Below, piece by piece: positions 51,932 to 63,418 of a stretch of DNA of 64,000 nt. Under the pieces are notes generated by a model. That model did no database searches. It was not told where the DNA came from and saw nothing but the letters and a program-made list of their open reading frames with translations. Position numbers and translations under genes: made by a program. The DNA lies in contig NC_064650.1 in NCBI RefSeq assembly GCF_001723175.1, positions 1,984,001 to 2,048,000 on the forward strand. The letters run 5' to 3'. Source of the stretch: Penicillium oxalicum. Its lineage: Eukaryota > Ascomycota > Eurotiomycetes > Eurotiales > Aspergillaceae. Numbering within the stretch: position 1 is the stretch's first letter; every line of letters starts with the position of its first letter.

Positions 51932-53528
51932 CGCGGGGGCGTGGCGCGAAGTCGCCCTACATCCAGGAGAGGACGTACGACATGAGGGTCACGGTGTCTA
52001 GAAAGTTTGTGTACAAAAAGGGTATAAGATGCAAAAGGTAAGAATTCAATGCGAAGTAGAGGAGGGGGTGGGTCTTTTTTTTGGCGACAAAACAGGCGGT
52101 CAGCTATGCGCCGGGCGTGGCAGCTGCCACTCGACGGCTTATCGGATGTGTCGCTGTTTATCATTCTTATCGATAACTGGTGAGCCCACCGTCTTTGGTC
52201 GGCTTGCACACTTTACCGGCAGCCTATCCGACGGTCCAGCCAGGTCCGACCGCACTAGGTACCTAGGTAAAAGACTCATTATGTAATATGTGGCTTGTAC
52301 TAAGTACCACTGGTAGGTATCTCATGTCATTGTCCCGATGTGGATGCACCTGATCTTGTAACCCATTTGGTATGTGTCCTCATCCAGGCAGCACCTTCAG
52401 TACGAGCACATCCAGTCCTTATTTGTACCTCGTACTTTGGATTCCGGTAATGACCCTCGATTCATGTCCTCAGGTGCATTCTCACCAAGGTCGACATAAG
52501 TCTCGAGACACCGTTCCGACCCAACCTTGACCGATGCATGTGGAGACGTCCTGTTCATGCCCAGGAGTGGGTACGGCCTCTGCGTTGTCCATGAACTGCT
52601 TTGGCCGTAGTATGCTTCAGGTATGCCCACTTCAGTTGTCACTCATGATTTTCTGCTGGTCGAAAGGATGGACGAATGAAAAGCCAATCGGATCGACTGC
52701 ACCGAAAGTACTTGCGGGTCACGCATTGAGCATGCTGGTGCATCTGCCTGTGATCAACCTTCTTGAATGGTGAATTGGAAGCCAGCAGCACACAAGGCCG
52801 AGGTGCATGGTTGGGCTAGCCTATCAAAGGCAGGGCTGCAAGAGACTCTACGAAGCCATTGTAAGCGAGAGTTTTAAATCTCGGAATCTCGCACTGCGAC
52901 CTCTTGCCACTTTGCCGTATGAGCTGGATTTGTAGAGAGGGTAATTGAAATATCGAATCATTCAAGCCAGACTTATCTAAGTGCTTGTAACTTTCTTGAA
53001 GGAATCGATATCGGGACGGCGTGAAAAAAAAAAAAAAAAGGAGAGAGAGCTTAATCCAGATTGTGGTTCTCCAGGATATAAGAATGAATCCGCTCCACCA
53101 CACCAGGAAACCATTGACTTTCTGCAGGAAGTGACTGACAATGTTTGAACAGCTTCGGCGATCTACTTTTCTGTGCAGATTACACTTAGATTGACAGAAA
53201 GAAAACTAGAAGTAAGGTAGAAAGCCACAGTTCAAAGTGGATCTACAGAAATGGAAAGCTACCTGACCGCAATGGGGATGACCCGTTCCACCGCGTTCCC
53301 GTTGTCTAATCGATAAGCGCCTGCCTGATTCTGTTGGCGGCCCTCCCGCGCGTCAGTAAACAAGTCTCTCCATTTCCCCCCCCCCCCCCGATCGCAACTC
53401 CACACCTGACCATGTTGGAATGGATAAAAAGGGGCGAGGCTGAGCCCACAGGTGAGGACCACACAGACGACCGAGGGAGAGATCAAAAATACTGACGTTC
53501 AACGTTCTACCGTGTAGGCACCTCCACA
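51932..53528. other. Divergent intergenic region gcn2/cut12
   Basis: 1.6 kb with two promoters. Contains a palindromic CTAGGTACCTAGG-like step near 52256, a poly-A run near 53025 and a poly-C run at 53376-53389. No supported gene. Confidence 0.5.
53376..53389. repeat. Poly-C run (14)
   Basis: Fourteen consecutive C in the cut12 promoter, 140 bp before its ATG. Confidence 0.85.
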
Positions 53529-55694
53529 ATGCTGGAGCCTCCCGAAACGCCAGCTCCCGTGTTTGCGATGCGCGCGTTTAGGAGCGCTTTATTTGGTACT
53601 CCCGGTGGAGAGGAAACGGAGCCAGAGGACACGAAAAAAGACGAAGATCAGATCTCCCAGCCTGAACCCTCAAATAATCAACGAAGTCAAAGTGACTCGT
53701 CCAAACCTATCTTGTTTGAGAGGGAGCTCCCGAAACCAGACATCGGCGCAACGTTCAATCCCTCGGGATCGCCCACGAAGAGTATACTCGTCACGCCCGG
53801 TACTATCGCAAACCGTCGGAAGACCGTCTCTTTCGGGGAAGGCGTAGTTGACAACGAAGGCAAGCGAGAGAGTCAGTCCAGCCGGGCACCGAAGACACCT
53901 CCGAATCCCTCCGGAATTACCGCCCAGTGGATGTCAGGCTCAGCCAACGGAAAGCCACCGAGCAAATTGACACAGACACTGCTGGATGCTCGCGAAAACG
54001 CGTCCAAGAACGCCGATTCGATCAAATCTTCGCAAGATCCACCGTCCGAAACAAAGCCCACCACGCACACGGTGCCAAAGGAGGAAGCAGGCATGGAGGA
54101 CATCACAATGAATCTAGACGAACCGCGCTCAGAGTCTGGCAAGTACTGGAAAACGGAATTTGATAATTACCGTGTGCGCACCAATCGCGAGATCAAGAAG
54201 CTCATCCATTATCGATCGATCGCCAAGTCCTATGCGCGAAAGAAGGATTCGGAGGCCTCACGCCTGGCAGATAAACTACGGGAGGAAGAAGAAAAGGTGG
54301 CAGACATGGAACGGCAAGTAACACGTCTGGCTGCCACAATCGTCGGGGAGGGGTCGAAAGCAGATAAGGAGCAATTGATCCGAGATTTGACCAAGCAGAC
54401 CACTTTGGCGTTGCAGTACAAGCAGCAGGTCACTTCTTTGCGCAATACCTTGGAGCAGCAAGGCGTCATCAAACACGGCGACATGGAGAATGCTCGTTCA
54501 GAAAAGGACGAGAACTCGACAAAGGATACATCAAGCTCTGCAGAAGAGTTGCGCAAAGCACAAGAAGAGCTCAAACAAGCAAATGCCCGGGTCGAAGAGC
54601 TCAAGAAGGGAAATCCGGATCTGAGTGCGCTCAAGAGTCTTGCGCAAAGTTCCGAAAAGAAAGCCCAGGAGCTTGAAAAGGAGAATCAGACTCTGAAGCA
54701 AACTTTGGCACGTGTCAAGCAAGAGATGTCCCGATACGAGGGCCGACGCAAGGAAAAAGAGGCCAGGCTCAAACAACGGGAAACGAAGCTCGAAGCTCGT
54801 ATTCAAGAGTATCGTGATCGCCTAAAGACGACGGCTCAAGAGCACCGCGAGTCGGAAGAGAAGCTGCGGGCCAGCTTCGAAGAGGAGCGTCGTCGCATGC
54901 AGAATCAGATCGATCTGCTCAAAATCAAGGCATCCGCATCAGCGTCAGACCGTCATGAGCATGTTCCACGACAGCGGCAGCAGCAACAGCTACCACTCAG
55001 TCCGCACAAGACGGACGAGGGCATCCGTATACAAGACTTTGGTTTGGTCGATGATCTTCAACCTGACAACGACGATGGCACTGAAGAATCCGACGGGCCG
55101 CCGAGTCCCAGTCCTCGTTCCAAGACCCGGGAAAGAGGCCATTCCGCACGCAATATATCCACGGGTACCATTGACGTAAAACGCGCCACACGAGCTGTCG
55201 CGGCCAACGACGATGAAGTCACGCACTATTTGAACGAAATTTTACCAAGACCCGGTCCAACCTACCGGAGCAACCTGGCCGCGGTGCCCCCGTCCTCTCC
55301 TCCTGATATTCCCGCATTGAGATCTCTCGACCGCAACACACAGAAAGTGCACAACGTGGATGAGAAGCAGCGCAGCTACCGCTCACTTTACCGGCGTGAT
55401 CCCGCAGGCAACAAGGACGACCGATATGGAATTCTTACTCACCAGCCCCGTTCACATATCAAGACTGCACTCGAGTCAATGTCTCCACTTCCGTCATCGC
55501 GCCTGACATATGCGGGGAATACCTTGACCGGGGCAACTCGTGGACTTCGTCGGACGGGGCTGGCTGACTTGAGGGCAGATGGCTTGTCACCGGAACGGCG
55601 TGCTGCAGCGCTGTCCAGGTTAAAGCAGAAAGAGGATCTCCGAAGGATGAATAAGATGGGCAAAGAGAATAGTGCTGGACAAGTACGAAGTTGA
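53529..55694 (+). CDS. cut12: Spindle pole body protein Cut12
   Basis: Spindle pole body component that in fission yeast promotes mitotic entry through Polo kinase and is held back by PP1. Single exon, 721 aa. The N-terminus is disordered, with L-F-G-T-P-G and, near residue 98, R-R-K-T-V-S-F-G-E-G, which contains a K-x-V-x-F PP1-docking (RVxF) motif. The Cut12 domain begins about residue 205 (K-Y-W-K-T-E-F-D-N-Y), followed by long coiled coils (about 230-310 and 335-480). The C-terminal third is Ser/Pro-rich and basic, ending M-G-K-E-N-S-A-G-Q-V-R-S. The start lies in CACAATG and is the first ATG of the frame. Confidence 0.87.
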   Translation: MLEPPETPAPVFAMRAFRSALFGTPGGEETEPEDTKKDEDQISQPEPSNNQRSQSDSSKPILFERELPKPDIGATFNPSGSPTKSILVTPGTIANRRKTVSFGEGVVDNEGKRESQSSRAPKTPPNPSGITAQWMSGSANGKPPSKLTQTLLDARENASKNADSIKSSQDPPSETKPTTHTVPKEEAGMEDITMNLDEPRSESGKYWKTEFDNYRVRTNREIKKLIHYRSIAKSYARKKDSEASRLADKLREEEEKVADMERQVTRLAATIVGEGSKADKEQLIRDLTKQTTLALQYKQQVTSLRNTLEQQGVIKHGDMENARSEKDENSTKDTSSSAEELRKAQEELKQANARVEELKKGNPDLSALKSLAQSSEKKAQELEKENQTLKQTLARVKQEMSRYEGRRKEKEARLKQRETKLEARIQEYRDRLKTTAQEHRESEEKLRASFEEERRRMQNQIDLLKIKASASASDRHEHVPRQRQQQQLPLSPHKTDEGIRIQDFGLVDDLQPDNDDGTEESDGPPSPSPRSKTRERGHSARNISTGTIDVKRATRAVAANDDEVTHYLNEILPRPGPTYRSNLAAVPPSSPPDIPALRSLDRNTQKVHNVDEKQRSYRSLYRRDPAGNKDDRYGILTHQPRSHIKTALESMSPLPSSRLTYAGNTLTGATRGLRRTGLADLRADGLSPERRAAALSRLKQKEDLRRMNKMGKENSAGQVRS

Positions 55695-56138
55695 TTTTGG
55701 TTTGCTAGCGAGCAGTTGATATTAGGTCATTTTCACGAGGATTTGAAGTGCGAAATGAGCGTACAAAATTTGGGATTGCTTGATGCAAGTTCATTTTTTT
55801 TCACGTCTATTGGGGTGAGGGAGATGCATGTCTCCTTGTTCTTTCTTTTTTATTTTTGTCCCCATACGAAAATCAAGGACAACGAGTGTTGAAGATATCA
55901 TGCCTCATGGCATCTTCGTACATCCAGTCTAACATGGTGGCCATCCATCTTCACATTCTATGGCATCAAACAGAGTAATTACAGACCGTTATGCAGTGGT
56001 CATCTGAGTAGGGGCACTTGGACAGTCATGTGCCCTCTGATGCCTCGATACAGAGCGCCTCCGTCAACTGCACTCTATCCTGCCTTTTTACCACCCCGGA
56101 GTTATCTATCTAGCACGCAACTGCGGGGGCTGTCATGT
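55695..56138. other. Convergent intergenic gap
   Basis: 3' flanks of cut12 and the DUF89 gene; nothing else seen. Confidence 0.5.
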
Positions 56139-57904
56139 TTAAGCTTTGCCATCACAGAACGATATAACGGCCCATTTTCCAGACCAAGCCCACTTTCGCG
56201 ACTCATTGCCCCCACCGCCGGGAAGCTGACGTAGCTTTTCGTCCTCGCCTGGAGGTAAACCAACAACCACATCAGCCTTGCAGGTGCGGAATGCCATCAC
56301 CCGAACCCCCGACTTTGGTCCCAAGGGTCCGATAGCGGTGGTGAAAGGGGTCGTGGGGTCCCATTGAGCCTACATAGGAGTGTCACATTAATATCGCAGT
56401 CCTTCGAGTTTCCAGGCGACGCAAGGAGAGCCTTTTGAAATAGCAAACATACATCGTTGACGAGCTTGCGGTAGTTCAAGTCGCCTTTGAACAAGACAAG
56501 CTCACTTTCCTTCAGATCTTCGAAAAGCTCCGGTGCAACATGGGGCATTCGCCAGAAAGAGCCCTGTGTAGTCCAGAACGAGTGAGGTCGCATAATAAGC
56601 TTGCCATCTTGGTGGAAATCGCACCACTGATTAAACAAGAACTTCACATCTTCTACTTGCTTCGCAGATAGCGGCTGATATGTCTTGCCTGAATCGTCAG
56701 GCTTAATGTAGAACGCCTGTGGGTCGACCATGGAGTGGAGCAGGTCAGAAAAGTCACTCGGCGTCACATCTGAGACGAACCAGGGCATATTCTTGGGATG
56801 CAGAACAACAGTCGTAGCCAAACCGACGGTCAACAGGTATCCGGCCAAAATGAGATCAACAAACAGCTCAAATCCAGAGTTATCCAGAACAATGTCGACG
56901 CGGCGATCGCCATTCTTCTTCTCTGCACGGGCCTTCTGCATGACACTGAAAGCAGCCTCGAGGTCATTTACGAGGATATTCTTCTGCGATGCTTGTCGCG
57001 CATCTGACCCCTGTAGCTTCTGAATATCCTCGTATGTGAGAGAGGTCAGTAGAGAGAGATCGGTGGCATTCCCCCACAAGCAAATTTCACACATCTCAGA
57101 GAAGAGGAGCTTCTCAGCTTGCTCGACCTGTTCCGCAGATCTTCCATCCACTCCCTTTCCAGTCTCTACCTCGTGGGCTAATTCTCGGTACCGCGCGGCG
57201 AGCTCTAGCACAGCAGGTCGGGAAGACTTGAAGGTGGACATCTTCTGGCGCGCGAAGACATCGTAACCCTTCCAGTGCTCTGAGAGAGCGAAAAAGGTCT
57301 CCATCCGGCGGTCTTGCAATCAGGTCACGTCAGTAGTGTCTTGAATCGCGAAGTGGAGAGGTGCAGAGAACAAACACACAGAGATAACACTCAGTAAACA
57401 GCCAAGGTGCATCATGCCACTTCGGATTTCCACGCTGCTTAAGCTCTTCGTTGTATGAAGCGATGTCTGACGCGCCATCATCTTCGAGAGGGCTGTCCAA
57501 AAAGAAGACGTATTATCAGCCACACTGTCATATGGTTTCCTGACGATGTGGTTTCCTTTTTTACCTTAACTGCCGGTCATGCTGCAACTCGTACTTCAAA
57601 GTCGCCAGTTTCTCAATGATGCTCTTGCCTTCCTTTGCCTTGTCATCATTCGAAACAGTGCTGACTGTCCGAGCCAGGTCGTCAATAGCACCAGTCTTCT
57701 ATTGTTAGTCCTTTCTGGATGACTTCGATTGAGGCAAAGATCGTGGCATACAATAATAACGGGCCATCGGTCGTCCGCCGAGACGGATGCGAAGCTCGTT
57801 GGGTCCGAGGTGAGGTACTGGGCTAGTCCATGTCAGTCAGCTGGTACAGATCATTACAAAATCGTCAATTGGCTTCTCGTACGTGTCTTTGGATCAAATT
57901 CCAT
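56139..57904 (-). CDS. DUF89/ARMT1 family damage-control phosphatase
   Basis: Metal-dependent phosphatase of the ARMT1/DUF89 group (yeast Hrt2/YMR027W), acting on fructose-1-phosphate and related damaged sugar phosphates. Six exons: 57904-57883, 57822-57752, 57698-57565, 57492-57380, 57312-56453, 56369-56139; phases close at 476 aa, typical length. The start (M-E-F-D-P-K-T-P-Q-Y) is a 22-nt exon. The N-terminus has W-P-V-I-I-K-T-G-A-I-D-D; the helical bundle and then the metal-site motif V-L-D-N-S-G-F-E-L-F-V-D-L follow; F-K-G-D-L-N-Y-R-K-L-V-N-D is the conserved C-terminal phosphate/metal motif; R-T-C-K-A-D and W-A-V-I-S-F close the fold. Cytosolic; no targeting signal. Confidence 0.9.
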
Positions 57905-58342
57905 CTTGTCTGCCTGAACCAAGGAAAGCTGGGGAAACCATCCTCTCTCGATGGAGGGGGAACCGCGGGGCACGGAAAGCGGTCAGTTTAAAAATAGTCA
58001 CCTGCGAGGTTGGCTACGTCAGCGTGCCGGGGCCTCGGCCAGGCACTCGGCACAAGCGGTGTCGTGCAGGGGGTAAAGTCTTTACGACTCACTACTCACT
58101 GCTCCGATTACATTAAAGGGTTCCGAGTCTCTGATTTCGCTGAGTTGTCATCTCACAAACTATGACAATTCAAGGCTCTTTCCCGTCATGCCAAAATATC
58201 AGAAGGAAATCTTTGCCCGCAGGCACACCACACCGCCTGTGATTGAAATGCGTGTGTGAAAAAGAAAAAGTTTGGAAAGCTCGTGGTTACATGGAGTAGG
58301 TTTATCTAAGAGAACGCCCGCTCAGCAAAGCAATGTGGATCT
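57905..58342. other. Intergenic gap upstream of DUF89 gene
   Basis: 438 bp; DUF89 promoter plus ppt1 3' flank. Nothing else seen. Confidence 0.5.
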
Positions 58343-60091
58343 TTACATGGAAGAAAGGATCGAGTTTTGCGCATAAGCCTGGTCGGAAGGAGTTAGCCAA
58401 GAGTATTCGAAAGACCTCATAGCAGGGGACTGTGGACTTACCATGGGCTTAATATCGGGGTGAGGTACGGCATCAAAGACTTCGTAATTGAGCTTGAGGT
58501 CGGGCCCAATGTTGATGTACGCGCCCTTGTTGTCTGTAGAGTCGCAGTACTTGGGTGCCGAAAAGACAGTGATACACCTGCCATCGTGTTCAACCTCATA
58601 ACCTTCCATCCGGACCTCATGTGACCGAATGATGGCCTCAAGGCCATTGTTCTCACAGAAGCGCTTGGTGATATCTGGGCCGAACTGAAGGCCAACGCCA
58701 CGCTTGGAAGGACCGCGGCCAGGCTGGGGCTGGGGATCAGTCCAGAGCATCTCCATCATCAGGCCCTGTTGTCCGGGCTGGCGTTGGTTGTGACGATTCA
58801 GCTTGCGAATATCATTCAACGTGATCTTGTCATCTGAGAACAGACCGCCGTGCAAGACAAGGTACTTTTCGCCCACCAAGGTAGCCAAGGGCAGCGCCGA
58901 GAATGACTCGGAGAACACCTTGAAGACACGCTCGTTGTATTTGGCCTTGCACTCGCCCTCAAAGCCGTAGACCTTATTCATATCATCCGTCTCGTGATTA
59001 CCGCGATTGAGGAACATCCCACTTGGGCGCAACCACTTGTAAGCGTATAGAAGCAAGGCAATCTCGCAAGACCACGAGCCTCGGTCGACAAAGTCACCGT
59101 TGAAGAGGTAGGCGTGCGAATCGGACGGGCTCCCGTTGCGGCGGAAAATCTCAAGCAAATCGAAAAATTGACCTACTGCACGTTAATTCCTTTTTTTTCT
59201 AGAGGGGGGGGTCGCAAAATCCACTCGTCGACATACCGTGAGTATCGCCACAGACTGTGAGCTTCTTGCCCGCGTCGACACCAATCTCCACCATGGTTGG
59301 CTCATTATAGACGAGTTCCTTCACAGCCTTGATGATCTGAAACACGTACTTGCGGTGGATCTTCTTGCCATCCTTGAATCGTTGGATCATATCATCAATG
59401 AATTCCTGGGTCATGTCATTGCCTAGGCGCACACCATCATAATCATCTTCCACCTTGATGGCGTCAATGTCCAAGCCCTCAAATGCCGACGGGGGGTCGG
59501 CAACCTCGATCGCTTTCTCGAAATTCAGGCGGCGCACGAGCTTTTCACATTCTGCGAGCTTGAGCTTGGCGTTTTGGTTGTTCGGTTCGCGCTTGACCAC
59601 GTCCTTGAAATCTCGCAGGGCTCCCTTGTAATCGAGGATGGCGGTCTTGGCCAGAGCACGTCTCCAATACGCCTGGTGGAGAGTATGATTGTCAGAAATG
59701 GATCCTTGTGTGTTGTAGTAGACAATATCAGACGAGATTATGGCGAACAACCGACCTTGACGTAGTTGGGGTCCAGTTCCAAAGCCGCAGTGGCGTCAGC
59801 GACAGCGAATCCGAATGCCTCTAGCTTGATTTGTGCCTGCGATCAATGCGAAGATAGTTCTCTACGTTAGCCATCATCCAAGGTCACTTTGATCATGACA
59901 TGCGACAGCGCAGGTGAGCTCGTGAGTCAAGTCAATCATACCTGGGCCCTGTTGGAGAAGAAGGACGGCTCCTTGTCGTACTTCTCAATAGCTTGGTCGT
60001 AGAAATGAACTGCCGTTGGCCAGTCATGATCGGCAAAGGCCTTGTTGCCTTTCAGCTTCAAGGCATTAGCCTCTTCTTGTGCCGAGGCCAT
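58343..60091 (-). CDS. ppt1: Serine/threonine protein phosphatase 5 (Ppt1)
   Basis: TPR-containing phosphatase that binds Hsp90 and dephosphorylates it and its clients. Five exons: 60091-59942, 59836-59756, 59672-59237, 59172-58442, 58378-58343; 477 aa. Three TPR repeats fill residues 5-125 (A-L-K-L-K-G-N-K-A-F; A-A-L-E-L-D-P-N-Y-V-K-A-Y-W-R-R-A; A-L-R-D-F-K). The catalytic domain has G-D-T-H-G, G-D-F-V-D-R-G, G-N-H-E, L-H-G-G-L-F and R-S-H-E, all metal and active-site residues. The last 63-nt intron lies within the C-terminal tail and is open and in frame. The final exon codes only 11 residues (A-Y-A-Q-N-S-I-L-S-S-M). Confidence 0.95.
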
Positions 60092-60546
60092 GGCGGGTGG
60101 AAAGGAAGCTTGGTGGAGGGGCACGAGACCACGGTGATCGGAGAAGGGAGAAGAATATGCGGCGGCGGGGAAAGAGGAGAACAGTCAGCGGAGAGAAGGG
60201 AGAGGAAGAAAATGAGGACTTGATCGTCGAGATCAAAGCGACGAGGAAGTGGAGGGTTAGAAGAAACTCTGAGGTGAACAAGCGAGAACGAGAGAGAAGA
60301 AGAAAAATAAAGATTGGCCCGAGAGATCTGATTATCTGACGTTTCGACCTCGTTCCGTAGTAGTGAACGGAGGGTACCTTGAGTACTTACTGATGCCGCC
60401 GTCCTTTCGGGCGTGACTTTTTTCCCCGATCGCTGCTCCGAAAGGCTTGGCATCTTTCCAGAACCCTCGACCGCGGCCTCCAACTGTTGTCTTCTTCTTT
60501 GATCTTCCCATCCTGCTCGACCTCCACTACACATCGCCACATCGCC
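60092..60546. promoter_or_regulatory. Bidirectional promoter ppt1/spt4
   Basis: 455 bp between two divergent ATGs; the ppt1 side is pyrimidine-rich on its coding strand, as is common for fungal housekeeping promoters. Confidence 0.5.
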
Positions 60547-61166
60547 ATGTCATTCTATAGTGCTCCTAGCCAGCAACGCAACCTGCGAGCTTGCATGGTC
60601 TGCTCCGTCGTCCAACTACACACTGTGAGATAGCACCTACAAGCCAACTAAGTGCCCAGACTGCCGGACACTACAAGGCCTGGTGAAACAGCGGACCTTT
60701 CGAAGACTGGAAGCTGACCTTTTCTCGCGTCAACTGCCACAGAAATTCATGCGCGACGGTTGTCCCAATTGCGAGAACGTCCTTCAGCTGCGAGGAAACA
60801 ATGACGCTATTCAAGAATGCACCTCTCAGGTCTTTGAGGGTCTGATCGCGATCCAAGATCCGGCTGTCAGCTGGGTGGCCCGATGGCAACGCTTGGACAA
60901 CTACGTGGCGGGCACATATGCGACCAAGGTGACGGGCATCGTGAGTTTACCTTCACTCGTGACCACAACAAGAGCACTATGAGCTGATGCCTGGACCCCC
61001 ATCACAGCTTCCCGAATACATCATTAGCAGTTTGGAAGACTCTGGGATCAAATTTGTGCCGTGAGTGCTTAGTCCTTCTCTCTTTTCAAGAAACATATAC
61101 AGATCAGAAGCTGACAGTTTGAGGTTCTTCAGGCGTGATGGAAGCACGGGTGAAGAAGAGGCCTAA
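60547..61166 (+). CDS. spt4: Transcription elongation factor Spt4
   Basis: Small zinc protein that pairs with Spt5 on RNA polymerase II to support elongation (DSIF). Four exons: 60547-60624, 60743-60940, 61008-61060, 61133-61166; 120 aa, the usual size. Zinc ligands Cys16 and Cys19 (A-C-M-V-C-S) and Cys33 and Cys36 (G-C-P-N-C-E). Then [11 protein letters not shown] and [17 protein letters not shown], the Spt5-binding face; end [10 protein letters not shown]. The first intron (118 nt, GCTGAC branch) has a partly open frame that looks like a false exon. Confidence 0.93.
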
Positions 61167-61774
61167 AGCGCTCGACGCCCGATAGCATCTCATCAACTAC
61201 CCTCCTCGCCGTCCCAACCTCTTGTGCCTTTCGAAGGCTGCCTTTGTTCCAGATACCCCATTATGACGTGCGTGGCAGGATCAAACGTTGAGATGGAAAA
61301 TTTGTAAAGCATTGCTTGATTTCTTGGAGTTTTCCTTTGGAAGCATTAGCCTGGTTTTATCTGTTTTTTTTTCTTCTTTTTTGCTTCTTTTTTTGTGTCC
61401 TTCCCCCTCTGCCCTAAGTTCCAATGGACACACACCTGTTGAGAATTCACTTCACACTGGAGGGACAATATACTGAAGTATGGGGGGAACTTGCTTTGCC
61501 TACACTACAGGTCGATGGGGGAGCTTGTCTTGAATAACAATTGCTCAACATGTCTATCGACATTGAATTCCAATCTTTTTGGAAGGATGACTCGTAGCAT
61601 GAAGTAGACGGAAAAATTCGAGGCGGAATAAAAAAAAACATAAAATCGCTCAGAATTTTCAAATAAACATGAAAGGGGGGAAACAATGAAAGAATTCAAA
61701 CAGTTGAGTGGGTATCAATAGCCCAGGGAAGGTCACTCCAGAAGTTTCGGGGGGTCTGGTTCATAATTGGTCAT
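61167..61774. other. Convergent intergenic gap spt4/gatA
   Basis: 608 bp of 3' flanks with T- and A-rich runs; no gene seen. Confidence 0.5.
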
Positions 61775-63418
61775 TTAAAGCAGGTTGATGGTCTTCTCGA
61801 GGCTCTCGAGCAGGATGTCAGCGTGGTGCTTCTGGAAGACCAGCATGGGACGCAGGCGGACGGCCTGCGCACCACTGCCACCAATGTTCACGCCAACAGA
61901 CTTGGCCTTGACCAGGAACTGATCACGCTTGGGAGTGTCCCACGCGATGAAGGTGCCCTGGTTCTTGCCGCGGAGGTTCTGGAAGTGCTCAGGATACTTC
62001 TGAGCCAGACGCTCCAAGCCAGCGTACAAGTAGTCACCAGTGGTGCGGGTGTTCTCAACCAGGTCATGGCGCTCAATCTCCTCGATGATGCCGCGGAAGA
62101 TCAGAGCACGGGATGGGTCACCCATCCAAGTGTTGAACTGACGGTAGGGCTTGTTGGGGCGAAGAGCTGGATTACCGAAGTAGTATCCAGCAGTCTGAGC
62201 CTTCTTGGAGAAGGTCACCATGTCAGGGGGGGTGGACAGGTTCCAGTGGTCGTGGGCCCAGAACTTGCCGGTGGCACCGACACCAGTCTGCACCTCATCG
62301 ACGATGAAGAGCACTTTGTTGCGCTTGGTGATGTCGCGCAGACCCTGGAAGAAAGCGGGCGAGGCGTGGTTGTCTCCACCCTCGGACTGAATGGGTTCGA
62401 CCATAACAGCAGCCACGGGGTTGTGGTATTCCTGGATCAGGCGCTCAACCTCCTCCAGGCAGCGCTTCTCCTCGGCGGCGTTCTCCTGAACGTGGTCCTC
62501 GAGAGGATACTTCAGCTGGGGGAAAGTCGCCTGGGGCCAGTCGAAGGCGGGAATATCCATCTTGTGAATAGGCTTGGACCGGGTGGTAGACAGGGATCCG
62601 AAGAGACGGCCGTGGAAGGCGGACTTGAATGACAGGATGGACAGCTGAGGGGATCCCGGACCCTGGTTGTTCATAGAAGACTCGATCTCCTCTGCGGTGA
62701 ACTCAACATCGGGACCACCGCGCTGGAGTTGGCGGTAGTACATAAAGGCTGCCTTGTATGCAGTCTCGTTGGCGTCCGAGCCCGCCATGGCGGTGAACAC
62801 CTGGTCCAGGCCCTTGGGAGCGGCACGAAGAATACCGGTCTTCAGGATATGAGACCAGTCGGAGGACGGGAAGTTGCCCAGGGCCGGGCGGTTGATCAAA
62901 GAGGTGATCATCTCGTCGGACTGGGAGATTTTCCTCAGGTGGGGGTTGTTGTAGCCAACAGGAATGGAGGCAATCTGGGCGTAGCTATTACACTCGGTGT
63001 TAGTTGATCTTTTTGAACAATTTCGGTAATGGGACAAGTCAAGGATGCGTCAATGAACTTACACATCGAGAAGTTGGTTGCCATCAAGATCAGAGATGCT
63101 ATCAAGGACGTTCACGGTTAGCATTTTAAGCGGATTTCATTACACTTGGGTACACGGAAAAGCATACTAGTTGCCGACAGACTTGTAGTAGTCAGCGAGC
63201 ATGTTCAGTGATCGCACATCGAAGACCTCGTCAAGCTCGGCCGCGGCAGCCTTGTTCTTGGGTCCGGGGATGGGCGTCGAGACAATGGGAGCAGCAGGCT
63301 CGTCGGGGAAGAAGGGCTTCTCGGTCGCAGCGAGTCGGGCGGTGGTGGAGAGGGTTCGATGCACGGGAATACGCGCGACAGTACGCAGCTTCGAGCCGCA
63401 GCGAAGAACAGAGGCCAT
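61775..63418 (-). CDS. gatA: 4-aminobutyrate aminotransferase (GABA transaminase)
   Basis: PLP enzyme converting GABA and 2-oxoglutarate to succinic semialdehyde and glutamate, part of the GABA shunt and of GABA use as nitrogen source. Three exons: 63418-63168, 63098-63063, 62984-61775; 498 aa, matching the known A. nidulans enzyme. Basic, acid-poor start (M-A-S-V-L-R-C-G-S-K-L-R-T-V-A-R) suggests mitochondrial import. Motifs: G-S-D-A-N-E-T-A-Y-K-A-A near the cofactor phosphate, F-H-G-R, I-V-D-E-V-Q-T-G-V-G (Asp to pyridine N) and V-T-F-S-K-K-A-Q with the Schiff-base lysine at 356/357. Exon 2 is 36 nt. Confidence 0.95.

Noticed and set aside
52250..52270. Palindromic CTAGGTACCTAGG-like sequence, and similar steps at 4612 and 40035
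   Set aside because: Short TAGG/CCTA-rich steps are common in fungal intergenic DNA; no terminal repeats or coding sequence of an element are nearby.
60625..60742. Open segment in spt4 intron 1 containing K-C-P-D-C, like an extra zinc knuckle
   Set aside because: Including it would separate Spt4's own Cys pairs by about 38 residues and needs a 32-nt intron; the full 118-nt intron has a good branch point and gives the normal 120-residue protein.
61823..62632. 269-codon antisense frame inside gatA
   Set aside because: Same shadow effect; no independent start context or splice signals.
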